Assembly: GCF_002101585.1 (NCBI RefSeq)
Contig: NZ_LQOT01000011.1
Coordinates: 1 to 64,000 of the forward strand
Length of the DNA: 64,000 nucleotides
Direction of reading: 5' to 3'
DNA from: Mycolicibacter engbaekii
Lineage (GTDB): Bacteria; Actinomycetota; Actinomycetes; Mycobacteriales; Mycobacteriaceae
Notes under the pieces: generated by a model
What the model saw: only the letters and a program-made list of their open reading frames with translations
Database searches by the model: none
What the model was told of the DNA's origin: nothing
Shown here: in pieces, positions 34,121 to 42,290 of the stretch
How the letters are laid out: every line of letters begins with the position of its first letter
Numbering within the stretch: position 1 is the first letter of the stretch
Made by a program: the position numbers and the translations under genes

Positions 34121-34666
34121 GTGGCACGAGATGACTGGCTCTTGGGCGCCGAACGACGCGCGGCAGCCGCAGACCGCATCTATGCAGCCGCCACCGAACT
34201 CGTCCTGCGCGACGGGCTGGAGGCCTTCGACATCGAGGCGCTGGCCCAGCAGGTGCACTGCTCGCGGGCGACCATCTACCGCTACGCCGGCGGTAAAGCC
34301 CAGATCCGCGACGCCGTGCTCCTGCGCCTGGCGGCCCGCATCGTCGATTCGGTCCGAACTGCCGTGCAGGACCTGAGCGGACCGGAGCGCGTGGTCAAGG
34401 CGATCACCGTGGCCCTCGAACACATCCGCGCCGACCCGGTGCGCAAGATGATGGTCGGTGTCACCAACGGCCGTGATCTCACCGAGCTGCCCGCGTCGCC
34501 GGTGCTGGGCCGTCTCGCCGTGGACCTCACCGGAATCGCCGCCGACGATCCACAGGCGGCCCAGTGGATCGTGCGGGTGGTCATGTCACTGGCGATATGG
34601 CCCATCGGTGACAGCCACGCCGAACAGCAGATGGTGCGGCGATTCGTCACGCCGGCCTTCAACTGA
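34121..34666 (+). CDS. TetR-family transcriptional regulator
   Basis: 181 aa from GTG at 34121, which has GGGAGG 7-8 nt upstream; an in-frame ATG at 34091 is poorly placed next to the operator. The N-terminal helix-turn-helix is VLRDGLEAFDIEALAQQVHCSRATIYRYAGGKAQIRDAVL (about residues 30-70). The C-terminal ligand domain gives no effector. It is divergent from the P450 at 32713-33927, its likely target. Confidence 0.85.
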   Translation: MARDDWLLGAERRAAAADRIYAAATELVLRDGLEAFDIEALAQQVHCSRATIYRYAGGKAQIRDAVLLRLAARIVDSVRTAVQDLSGPERVVKAITVALEHIRADPVRKMMVGVTNGRDLTELPASPVLGRLAVDLTGIAADDPQAAQWIVRVVMSLAIWPIGDSHAEQQMVRRFVTPAFN

Positions 34667-34704
34667 TCGGCGGTACACCAGCGTCTTTGGCGGAAATGGT
34701 GCGG

Positions 34705-36222
34705 TTACCGACAGATCCGGAATACCGGATCGGAGCACCCGGTACCCTCGGCGGACAACACCCGTTTGAGCACCTTGAACGTCTCGGTGCGCGGCAGTTC
34801 GTCGGACACTCGCACATAGGACGGCCACTGCTTGGGGCCCAGGTCGGGTTGCTCAGCGAGAAAAGCGCGGAACTCGTCGGCGTCGAACGACGCCCCTTCG
34901 GCCAGCACCAGTGCCGCCATCACTTGATCGCCTACCGCGGGGTCCGGGATCGGATATACCGCGACCTGGGCGACAGCATTGTGGCGCAACAGGATCCGTT
35001 CGATCGGCGCGGTACCCAGGTTTTCCCCGTCCACCCGCATCCAGTCGCCAAGCCGACCGGCGAAGTAGGCGTAGCCGGCCTCGTCGCGGTAGGCCAGGTC
35101 GCCGGAGTGATAGATGCCGCCGGCCATCCGTTGCGCCTCGGCCTCCGGATCGCGGTAATAGCCCCGGAACTGGCCGCGCCCACTGGCGTTCACCAGCTCG
35201 CCGACCACGCCGGGCGGGCATTCCTGGCCGGTTTCGACATCGATGATGGTGTTCCCATCGATCAGTGGGCCCAGTGCGCCGGGCGGAGTGTCCGGTGTGC
35301 GCCCGATCGCCACCCCGCCCTCGGTGGAACCGAAGGCGTCGACGACCGTGCAACCGAAGCGGGCCGCGAACCGCTCCAGGTCCCGCGGCGCACCCTCATT
35401 GCCGTAGAGCAGGCGCAGGGGGTTATCGGCGTCGTCGGACTGCACGGGCGTTGCCAGCACGTACGACAGCGGCTTGCCCACGTAGTTGGCGTAGGTGGCC
35501 CCGAACCGGCGCACGTCGGGAATGAACCCGGAGGCGGAGAACTTGCGCCGCAACGCGATCGACGCGCCCGCGGCAACCGCCACCGACCAACCCGCCATCA
35601 CCGCGTTGGAGTGGAACAGCGGCATGGACAGATAGCAGACATCGGAGGTGCCCAGCCCGAATCGTTGCGACAGCATCACCCCCGGAAACGCCGCCTTCCA
35701 CTGGGTGCAGCGCACCGCCTTCGGGTCGCCGCTGGTGCCCGAGGTGAAGATCAACATGAACAGTTCGTCGGCGTCGACGTCGCGGAAGGTCACCGGAGCA
35801 CCGTCATAGCCGGCCAATTCCGCGTTCCACCCTGGTGATTCGACATCGATCATGCCCGCCACCTCGACACCGGCGGTCTTGTCGGCCAGTACCAGCTGAC
35901 AGTCGGCGTGGGCGACATCGCGCTGCAGCGCCGCTCCTCTGCGGGTGGGGTTCAGGCCCACCGGCACGATGCCGGTCAGTGCGGCGGCCACCAGCACCGT
36001 CGAGAAGAAAGGGGTATTGCCCAGCAGCACACCGACATGCGGCGGTTTCTCCGGGTCGAGGCGGGCCCGCAGTGCGGCGCCCAGCCGGGCTCCGGCAGCA
36101 ATGTGATCGCGCCAGCTGACGAAGCTGTCCTGGTAGAAGATGCCCCGGTCGTCCACGTCGGCCAACGGCGCCAGTAGAGCTGTAACGGTGGGCTGCTCGC
36201 CGAGGAGGGTCGGTGCTGACAT
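34705..36222 (-). CDS. fadD17: Acyl-CoA synthetase FadD17 (Rv3506)
   Basis: 505 aa. AMP-binding motif LIFTSGTSGDPKAVRCTQ (about residue 155), FGSTEGGVAIGR (about 300), YHSGDLAYRDEAGYAYFAGRLGDWMRVDGENL (about 380), catalytic Lys near the C-terminus (RTETFKVLKR). It matches Rv3506, a sterol side-chain CoA ligase of the cholesterol cluster (C24 branched or C-side-chain acids). In H37Rv it follows fadE27 directly; here a gene on the opposite strand lies between them. Confidence 0.92.
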   Translation of the reverse strand: MSAPTLLGEQPTVTALLAPLADVDDRGIFYQDSFVSWRDHIAAGARLGAALRARLDPEKPPHVGVLLGNTPFFSTVLVAAALTGIVPVGLNPTRRGAALQRDVAHADCQLVLADKTAGVEVAGMIDVESPGWNAELAGYDGAPVTFRDVDADELFMLIFTSGTSGDPKAVRCTQWKAAFPGVMLSQRFGLGTSDVCYLSMPLFHSNAVMAGWSVAVAAGASIALRRKFSASGFIPDVRRFGATYANYVGKPLSYVLATPVQSDDADNPLRLLYGNEGAPRDLERFAARFGCTVVDAFGSTEGGVAIGRTPDTPPGALGPLIDGNTIIDVETGQECPPGVVGELVNASGRGQFRGYYRDPEAEAQRMAGGIYHSGDLAYRDEAGYAYFAGRLGDWMRVDGENLGTAPIERILLRHNAVAQVAVYPIPDPAVGDQVMAALVLAEGASFDADEFRAFLAEQPDLGPKQWPSYVRVSDELPRTETFKVLKRVLSAEGTGCSDPVFRICR

Positions 36223-36251
36223 GGGGGTCAGATTAGTGCTGCAATAGGGCG

Positions 36252-36725
36252 GTGACTGATTTCGAGGCCATAGAAGCCATCAAGGGCGTCAAGTACCGCT
36301 ACCTGAGGGCACTGGACACCAAGCACTGGGACGACTTTGCGGCCACGCTGACCGAAGACGTCACCGCCGACTACGGCAAGTCGATGGGCAGCGACCACAC
36401 CTTCACCGACCGCGAATCGCTGGTGGAGTTCATGCGCAACGCACTGCCGGCCAACCTGATCAGCGAGCACCGGGTCAACCACCCCGAGATCACCCTCACC
36501 GGAACCGACACCGCCACCGGCATCTGGTACCTGCAGGACCGGGTGATCGTGCCCGACTTCAACCTGATGCTGATCGGCGCCGCGTTCTACCACGACACCT
36601 ACCGCCGGACCGCCGACGGCTGGAAGATCAGCGCCACCGGTTACCAGCGCACCTACGACGCCACCGTTCCGCTGTCGGACCTTCCCGGGTTCAAGGTGAC
36701 GTTCGGGGATGCGCTGAACCGCTGA
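36252..36725 (+). CDS. SnoaL-like / NTF2-fold protein
   Basis: 157 aa from GTG at 36252. The pattern FEAIEAIKGVKYRYLRALDTKHWDDFAATLTEDVTADYG is typical of SnoaL_4 proteins (small isomerase/hydrolase-like or limonene-epoxide-hydrolase folds). It is divergent from fadD17 by only 29 bp and convergent with fadE27. It stands alone on the plus strand inside what is a single operon in H37Rv. Function unknown; a role on a side-chain CoA intermediate is possible. Confidence 0.8.
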   Translation: MTDFEAIEAIKGVKYRYLRALDTKHWDDFAATLTEDVTADYGKSMGSDHTFTDRESLVEFMRNALPANLISEHRVNHPEITLTGTDTATGIWYLQDRVIVPDFNLMLIGAAFYHDTYRRTADGWKISATGYQRTYDATVPLSDLPGFKVTFGDALNR

Positions 36726-36743
36726 AGCGCCCGGCCCGGCCAA

Positions 36744-37841
36744 CTACGCCGGTGTTTCGGCCAGTTCGCGGCCGATCGCCAGCAGCTGACCGGTGGTGCC
36801 GCCGAGCGCGAACTCGGTCTGCTTGGCCGCCAGAAAGTACCGGTGGATCGGGTGGTCGGTGTCGATACCGACTCCGCCGTGAATGTGCACGATGCTGTGC
36901 GCCACCCGGTGCCCGGCCTCAGCCGCCCAGAAAGCGGCCGTGGCCACCTGGGTGGTCGCCGGCAGTCCCTCGCTGACGCGCCAGGAGGCCTGGGTCAGAG
37001 TCAGCCGCAGGCCCTTGACGTCGATGTAGCCGTCGGCCAGCCGCTGCGAGACGGCCTGGAAGCTGCCGATGGGCTTGTCGAACTGCTCCCGCTCACGGGC
37101 GTATTGGGCCGTCAGGGCCAATCCGCGCTCCAGCACGCCGAGCTGGTAGGCGCTGTGACCCAGCGCCGCGAGACTGATCAGGTGGTCGAGCGCGTCGGCG
37201 CCACCGACGCGGCGCTCGGCCGCCAGCTCCGCCCCCGCGAACTCCAGGTGCCCGACGCTGCCGCGGCCGGTGGTGGCCAACGGCGTGATCGTCACACCGG
37301 GATCGGTGGCGGCCACCAGGAACACCGCGGTACCGGAATCCGTCTCGGCCGGCACCAGGAAGGCGTCGGCGACGGGCGCGAAACCGACCTGGGTGCGGGT
37401 ACCGGTCAACCGGAATCCGCCGTCAGTCGCCGACGCGGCGACCGGGCCCTCGCCCATGTCGCCGTCGAGTGCGGCGGTGAGGATCTTCTGGCCGGCCACA
37501 GCCGGAGCGCCCCACTGCTGCTGCAGCTCGGCGGAGCCGAACTTCGCCAGCGTGCCGGCGGCCAGCACCACCGACTCCAGGTACGGCACGGCAGCCAGCT
37601 GACGCCCGAGCGCGGTCAGGATCGCCGTCTGCTCCAGCACACCGAACCCGCCGCCGCCCAGCGACTCGCTGGCCGCGCTGGACAGCACGTCGGCGTCGAC
37701 GAGCTTGCGCCACAGGTCGGTGTCGAAGCGTTGCTCCAGGGCGTCCAGCGCGCGCTGGTGTTCCGGGGTGCACACCGCGTCGACGATGGTGGCGACCAGC
37801 CCCGAGAGGTCGTCGGATGCTTCGGTGGTGGTGAAGTCCAT
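36744..37841 (-). CDS. fadE27: Acyl-CoA dehydrogenase FadE27 (Rv3505; ChsE5)
   Basis: 365 aa. C-terminal ACAD helices are clear: QYAREREQFDKPIGSFQAVSQRLADGYIDVKGLRLTLTQASW and IHGGVGIDTDHPIHRYFLAAKQTE. Rv3505 forms a heterotetramer with FadE26 (ChsE4-ChsE5) and oxidises sterol C26/C24-CoA esters. Placed 36 bp after fadE26 on the same strand. Confidence 0.94.
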   Translation of the reverse strand: MDFTTTEASDDLSGLVATIVDAVCTPEHQRALDALEQRFDTDLWRKLVDADVLSSAASESLGGGGFGVLEQTAILTALGRQLAAVPYLESVVLAAGTLAKFGSAELQQQWGAPAVAGQKILTAALDGDMGEGPVAASATDGGFRLTGTRTQVGFAPVADAFLVPAETDSGTAVFLVAATDPGVTITPLATTGRGSVGHLEFAGAELAAERRVGGADALDHLISLAALGHSAYQLGVLERGLALTAQYAREREQFDKPIGSFQAVSQRLADGYIDVKGLRLTLTQASWRVSEGLPATTQVATAAFWAAEAGHRVAHSIVHIHGGVGIDTDHPIHRYFLAAKQTEFALGGTTGQLLAIGRELAETPA

Positions 37842-37877
37842 GAGTGCGTTGCCTCCAAAGTCCTTGGGGTAGTTAGG

Positions 37878-39056
37878 TCAGCGGTTACGGGGCAGGCCCA
37901 GGGCGACCATGCCGATGATGTCGCGCTGCACTTCGTTGGTGCCGCCGCCGAACGTCAGGATCAAGCACGCGCGGTGCATCCGTTCCACCCGTCCGCGCAG
38001 CAGTGCGCCGGGGGAGTCCTGGCGCACGGTGGCGGCGGTGCCGAGCACCTCCATCAGCAGCCGGTAAGCCTCGGTGGCCAGCTCGGTGCCGAAGACCTTC
38101 GCCGCTGAGGCGTCCGCCGGGGACGGCGCGGCCTTGTCCGAGGAGGCCAGCTCCCAGTTGATCAACTTGAGCACTTCGGCCTTGGCCAGCACCCGCGCCA
38201 GATTGAGCTGCACCCACTGGGAGTCGATGATCCGGTTGCCGTGCGCATCCTTGGTGTTCTGCGCCCACTCGCGAACCTCTTCGAGAGCCACGAAGATCGG
38301 CTGCGCCGACACCAGCGCAACGCGCTCGTGGTTGAGCTGGTTGGTGACCAGCTTCCAGCCCGCGTGCTCCTCGCCGACCAGGTTGCTCACCGGCACCCGC
38401 ACATCCTGGTAATAGGTGGCGCTGGTGTCCGGGCCGGCCATGGTGTGCACCGGGGTCCAGGAGAACCCCTCCGCGCTCGTGGGAACGATCAGCATCGAGA
38501 TACCGCGATGCTTCTTGGCTTCCGGGTTCGTCCGGGCCGCCAGCCACACATAGTCGGCATAGGCGATCAGCGACGTCCACATCTTCTGGCCGTTGATCAC
38601 GTACTCGTCGCCGTCGCGCACCGCGGTGGTGCGCAGCGAGGCCAGATCGGTGCCGGCGCCCGGCTCGGAGTAGCCGATCGCGAAGTGCAGCTCACCCGCC
38701 GCGATCTTGGGCAGGAAGAACTTCTTCTGCTCCTCGGTGCCGAACGCCATGATCGTCGGGGCGACGCTGTTGATGGTCAGGAACGGCACCGGGGCGCCGG
38801 CGATCGCCGCCTCGTCGGTGAAGATCAGCTGATCCATCGCCGAACGCGCCTGGCCGCCGTACTCCTTCGGCCAGCTCAGCGTCAACCAGCCGTCCTGGCC
38901 CATCTGGGCCACGGTCTCGCGATAAACGTTGCCGGTGCCGTACTCGCCCTGAGTCGAACTCAGTGCCTCGCGCCGCTCCGGCGTCATCAGCGTGGCGAAG
39001 TAGGACCTCAGTTCGCTGCGCAGCTCTTCTTGGGCCGACGTGTAGCTGATCTGCAT
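37878..39056 (-). CDS. fadE26: Acyl-CoA dehydrogenase FadE26 (Rv3504; ChsE4)
   Basis: 392 aa. Motifs are FAIGYSEPGAGTDLASLRTTAVRDGDEYVINGQKMWTSLIAYADYVWLAART (FAD/substrate region, about 135-185) and LTFGGGTNEVQRDIIGMVALGLPR at the end. With FadE27 it forms the ChsE4-ChsE5 enzyme that dehydrogenates the sterol side-chain CoA. The KstR site at 39114-39127 is 57 bp upstream in the divergent region shared with fdxD. Confidence 0.95.
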   Translation of the reverse strand: MQISYTSAQEELRSELRSYFATLMTPERREALSSTQGEYGTGNVYRETVAQMGQDGWLTLSWPKEYGGQARSAMDQLIFTDEAAIAGAPVPFLTINSVAPTIMAFGTEEQKKFFLPKIAAGELHFAIGYSEPGAGTDLASLRTTAVRDGDEYVINGQKMWTSLIAYADYVWLAARTNPEAKKHRGISMLIVPTSAEGFSWTPVHTMAGPDTSATYYQDVRVPVSNLVGEEHAGWKLVTNQLNHERVALVSAQPIFVALEEVREWAQNTKDAHGNRIIDSQWVQLNLARVLAKAEVLKLINWELASSDKAAPSPADASAAKVFGTELATEAYRLLMEVLGTAATVRQDSPGALLRGRVERMHRACLILTFGGGTNEVQRDIIGMVALGLPRNR

Positions 39057-39113
39057 CGGGGGAGTCCTTCGCTGGTGATCGGTGTCACGATAAGATTCAG
39101 TTCGACAGCTCGT

Positions 39114-39127
39114 TGTAACACGTTCTA
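39114..39127. promoter_or_regulatory. KstR operator, fadE26 / fdxD
   Basis: TGTAACACGTTCTA, identical to the echA19/fadD19 site. It lies between fadE26 (minus, start 39056) and fdxD (plus, start 39249), so it can control the fadE26-fadE27 and fdxD-hsd4A transcripts. Confidence 0.87.
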
Positions 39128-39248
39128 TTCCCGGGGTCCAACGGCCCTAGCGGGTCGTTTGGGGACGCTGTCTGATCGTATGGTGACACTAGTAGACGAC
39201 GTCGGCCCGACGTGCTCGGTCGGCGCAGGGCTTTAACAGGAGAATGTC

Positions 39249-39443
39249 ATGCGAGTTGAGGTAGATCTGGATCGTTGCGAGGGCAACGCGATTTGCGTCG
39301 GAATCGACCCCGACCTCTTCGATCTGAACGACGACGAGCAGGCAGAGGTCAAATTCGCTCCGGTTCCCGCCGACCGGGAAGCCCACGCGGAGCAGGCGAT
39401 CGCCGAATGCCCGCGCGCCGCACTGCGCCGCGTCGAGGACTAA
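39249..39443 (+). CDS. fdxD: 3Fe-4S-type ferredoxin FdxD (Rv3503c)
   Basis: 64 aa. Cysteines at 10, 16 and 54 (DRCEGNAICVG ... AECPRAAL) with Ala/Val replacing the usual extra ligand give a 3Fe-4S type. It is the electron donor for cholesterol-region P450s in H37Rv by context. AGGAG precedes the start. Followed by hsd4A and then mce4. Confidence 0.93.
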   Translation: MRVEVDLDRCEGNAICVGIDPDLFDLNDDEQAEVKFAPVPADREAHAEQAIAECPRAALRRVED

Positions 39444-39520
39444 TCTCCACCGGCAACGACTAGAGGTATTCATAACCGCCGGCGCCGCAAGGCGCCGGCG
39501 ACGCATAAGGAGCGGCGTAG

Positions 39521-40435
39521 ATGACTGACAGCGCGAGGGATCTGACCGGCAAGGTCGCCGTGGTGACCGGCGCGGCCGCCGGCCTGGGCCGAGCAGAGGC
39601 GATCGGGTTGGCCCGCTCCGGGGCGACCGTGGTGGTCAACGACATTGCTGCGGCGCTGGAGTCCTCCGACGTCATCGACGAGATCGCCGCGGCGGGCGGC
39701 AAGGGCGTGCCGGTGGCCGGCGACATCAGCCAACGGTCCACCGCCGACGAGTTGGTCAGCACCGCCGACGGCCTGGGCGGGCTCAACATCGTCGTCAACA
39801 ACGCCGGGATCACCCGCGACCGGATGCTGTTCAACATGACCGACGACGACTTCGACGCCGTGATCGCGGTGCATCTGCGTGGGCACTTCCTGCTGACCCG
39901 CAACGCGGCCGCCTACTGGCGGCAGAAGGCCAAAGAGTCCGACACCGGAACCGTCTACGGCCGGATCATCAACACCTCGTCGGAAGCCGGCCTGATGGGA
40001 CCGGTCGGCCAGGCCAACTACGGCGCGGCGAAGGCCGGGATCACCGCGCTGACGCTGTCGGCAAGCCGGGCGCTGAGCCGCTACGGCGTGTCCGCCAACG
40101 CGATCTGCCCGCGGGCCCGCACCGCCATGACCGCGGATGTTTTCGGTCAGGCCCCGGATGTGGCGGCGGGCGAGATCGATCCCCTGTCGCCCGAGCACGT
40201 GGTGACTTTGGTCCGGTTCCTGGCGTCGCCGGCATCCGCGGCGGTCAACGGCCAGGTATTCGTGGTCTATGGACCCGAGGTCACCCTGATGGCCGCACCG
40301 ACGGTGGAGCGCAGGTTCAGCGCAGACGGGCAGGCGTGGAACCCCACCGCGCTGTCGGACACCCTGGCCAACTACTTCGCTGGGCGTGACCCCGCCCGCA
40401 CCTTCTCCGCCTCGGAGTTGATGGCCGGCGACTAG
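39521..40435 (+). CDS. hsd4A: 17-beta-hydroxysteroid dehydrogenase/SDR Hsd4A (Rv3502c)
   Basis: 304 aa. TGAAAGLGRAEA at residue 16, NNAGITRDRML, catalytic Ser in NTSSEAGLMG and Tyr-Lys in NYGAAKAG, consistent with Rv3502c. The gene in H37Rv is called hsd4A and acts on side-chain beta-hydroxy-CoA as a dehydrogenase in steroid degradation. It is 77 bp after fdxD. Confidence 0.92.
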   Translation: MTDSARDLTGKVAVVTGAAAGLGRAEAIGLARSGATVVVNDIAAALESSDVIDEIAAAGGKGVPVAGDISQRSTADELVSTADGLGGLNIVVNNAGITRDRMLFNMTDDDFDAVIAVHLRGHFLLTRNAAAYWRQKAKESDTGTVYGRIINTSSEAGLMGPVGQANYGAAKAGITALTLSASRALSRYGVSANAICPRARTAMTADVFGQAPDVAAGEIDPLSPEHVVTLVRFLASPASAAVNGQVFVVYGPEVTLMAAPTVERRFSADGQAWNPTALSDTLANYFAGRDPARTFSASELMAGD

Positions 40436-40442
40436 CGTCCAT

Positions 40443-40456
40443 TAGAACGCGTTCCA
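40443..40456. promoter_or_regulatory. KstR operator upstream of mce4, distal
   Basis: TAGAACGCGTTCCA fits TNNAACNNGTTNNA exactly. It is just after the hsd4A stop and 218 bp before the yrbE4A start. Confidence 0.8.
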
Positions 40457-40532
40457 CCGTGTCGTGGGTCACAAATGGCTGTGACCAGGGCAAATGTCTC
40501 ATGCGTTGAGCTGAGAACGGCCTTTTGACTCT

Positions 40533-40546
40533 GAGAACGTGTTCTA
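40533..40546. promoter_or_regulatory. KstR-like operator upstream of mce4, proximal
   Basis: GAGAACGTGTTCTA matches the consensus at 13 of 14 positions (G in place of the first T) and has strong dyad symmetry. It lies 128 bp upstream of yrbE4A and probably contributes to mce4 control. Confidence 0.7.
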
Positions 40547-40673
40547 GTTAGTATGATCCGGCTCACGTCTGGCGGCGTCCGAATTGCACGAACGACACCG
40601 GTCGTAGGAGGTTGCCGGATACAGTTTTGCGACCACCGACGCCGCGGAAGCGCACTTGCGGGAAGGACGTGCC

Positions 40674-41438
40674 TTGATCGAACAGCTCACGGTTCCGGCC
40701 CGGGCCGTGGGCGGTTTCGTCGAGATGTCGATCGAGACTTTCCGGGCCATGTTCCGCAGGCCGTTCCAGTACCGCGAGTTCCTCGATCAGACCTGGATGA
40801 TCGCCCGCGTCTCGCTGGTGCCGACCCTGCTGGTCGCAATCCCGTTCACCGTCTTGGTGGCGTTCACCCTCAACATCCTGCTGCGTGAGATCGGCGCCGC
40901 CGACCTGTCGGGGGCCGGCACCGCTTTCGGCACCATCACCCAGTTGGGGCCCGTGGTCACCGTGCTGGTGGTCGCCGGTGCCGGCGCCACCGCCATCTGC
41001 GCCGATCTGGGCGCGCGCACCATCCGCGAGGAGATCGACGCGATGCGGGTGCTGGGCATCGATCCCATCCACCGGCTGGTGGTGCCGCGCGCGCTGGCCT
41101 CGACGTTCGTCGCGCTCCTGCTCAACGGGCTGGTGTGCGCCATCGGCTTGGTCGGCGGCTACGTCTTCTCCGTCTTCCTGCAAGGCGTCAACCCGGGCGC
41201 CTTCATCAACGGCCTCACGGTGCTGACCGGACTGGGCGAGCTGGTGATGGCCGAGATCAAGGCGCTGCTGTTCGGTACCGCGGCCGGACTGATCGGGTGC
41301 TATCGCGGGCTGACCGCCAAAGGCGGACCTCAAGGCGTCGGCAACGCGGTCAACGAGACCGTCGTATACGCCTTCATCTGCCTGTTCGTCATCAACGTCG
41401 TCATGACCGCGATCAGCGTGCGGGTGTTGGTCAAGTGA
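40674..41438 (+). CDS. yrbE4A: Mce4 permease YrbE4A (Rv3501c)
   Basis: 254 aa from TTG at 40674, matching the 254-aa Rv3501c, with AAGGA 6 nt upstream; the longer TTG at 40656 is not needed. A MlaE-like integral membrane permease with several hydrophobic segments and the conserved loop EEIDAMRVLGIDPIHRLVVPR. It forms the permease of the Mce4 cholesterol importer with YrbE4B. The GTG of yrbE4B overlaps the stop. Confidence 0.96.
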   Translation: MIEQLTVPARAVGGFVEMSIETFRAMFRRPFQYREFLDQTWMIARVSLVPTLLVAIPFTVLVAFTLNILLREIGAADLSGAGTAFGTITQLGPVVTVLVVAGAGATAICADLGARTIREEIDAMRVLGIDPIHRLVVPRALASTFVALLLNGLVCAIGLVGGYVFSVFLQGVNPGAFINGLTVLTGLGELVMAEIKALLFGTAAGLIGCYRGLTAKGGPQGVGNAVNETVVYAFICLFVINVVMTAISVRVLVK

Positions 41439-42277
41439 GCTACGACGCCACCCTGCGGTTCCGGCGGTTGTTCCGCTGGATGCCCAAAGCCGTCGACAAC
41501 TTCGGCGAGCAGGCCCTGTTCTACGCCGACTCGATCCGCTACGTCCCCAACGCCCTGACCAAATACCGCAAGGAGACGGTCCGGCTGATCGCCGAGATCA
41601 CCATGGGCACCGGCGCCCTGGCGATCATCGGCGGAACCGTCGGCGTGGCCACCTTCCTGACGCTGGCCTCCGGTGGGGTGATCGCCGTTCAGGGCTTCTC
41701 GTCGCTGGGCAATATCGGCATCGAGGCGTTGACCGGATTCCTGTCGGCGTTTCTCAACGTACGGATCGTGGCGCCCGTGGTCGCCGGGATCGCCTTGGCC
41801 GCCACCATCGGCGCCGGCACCACCGCCCAGCTCGGTGCCATGCGGGTCGCCGAGGAGATCGATGCCGTCGAATCGATGGCGGTCCATGCGGTGTCGTATC
41901 TGGTGTCCACCCGGTTGGTCGCCGGCCTGATCGCGATCATTCCGCTGTACTCGTTGTCGGTGCTGGCCGCGTTCTTCGCCGCACGCTCCACCACCGTGTT
42001 CATCAACGCGCAGTCGCCGGGCCTCTACGACCACTACTTCGACACCTTTTTGATCCCGACCGACTTGCTGTGGTCCTTCCTGCAGGCGATCATCATGTCG
42101 ATCGCGGTGATGCTGGTGCACACCAACTACGGATTCAACGCCGCCGGCGGTCCGGTCGGTGTGGGCATCGCCGTCGGTCAGGCCGTGCGGACGTCGCTTG
42201 TGGTGGTGGTGGTCATTACGCTGTTCGTTTCACTCGCCGTGTACGGCGGGTCCGGTAACTTCAACCTCTCGGGCTAG
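41435..42277 (+). CDS. yrbE4B: Mce4 permease YrbE4B (Rv3500c)
   Basis: 280 aa from GTG at 41435, overlapping the yrbE4A stop by 4 bp (GTGA). The MlaE-family loop is GAMRVAEEIDAVESMAVHAVSYLVSTR. Five to six transmembrane segments are visible. Second permease subunit of the sterol importer. Confidence 0.96.
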   Translation: MSYDATLRFRRLFRWMPKAVDNFGEQALFYADSIRYVPNALTKYRKETVRLIAEITMGTGALAIIGGTVGVATFLTLASGGVIAVQGFSSLGNIGIEALTGFLSAFLNVRIVAPVVAGIALAATIGAGTTAQLGAMRVAEEIDAVESMAVHAVSYLVSTRLVAGLIAIIPLYSLSVLAAFFAARSTTVFINAQSPGLYDHYFDTFLIPTDLLWSFLQAIIMSIAVMLVHTNYGFNAAGGPVGVGIAVGQAVRTSLVVVVVITLFVSLAVYGGSGNFNLSG

Positions 42278-42290
42278 CAAGGACATACAG

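Noticed and set aside
40511..40524. Extra KstR-like site (CTGAGAACGGCC region)
   Set aside because: Only the left AAC half matches; the GTT half is missing.
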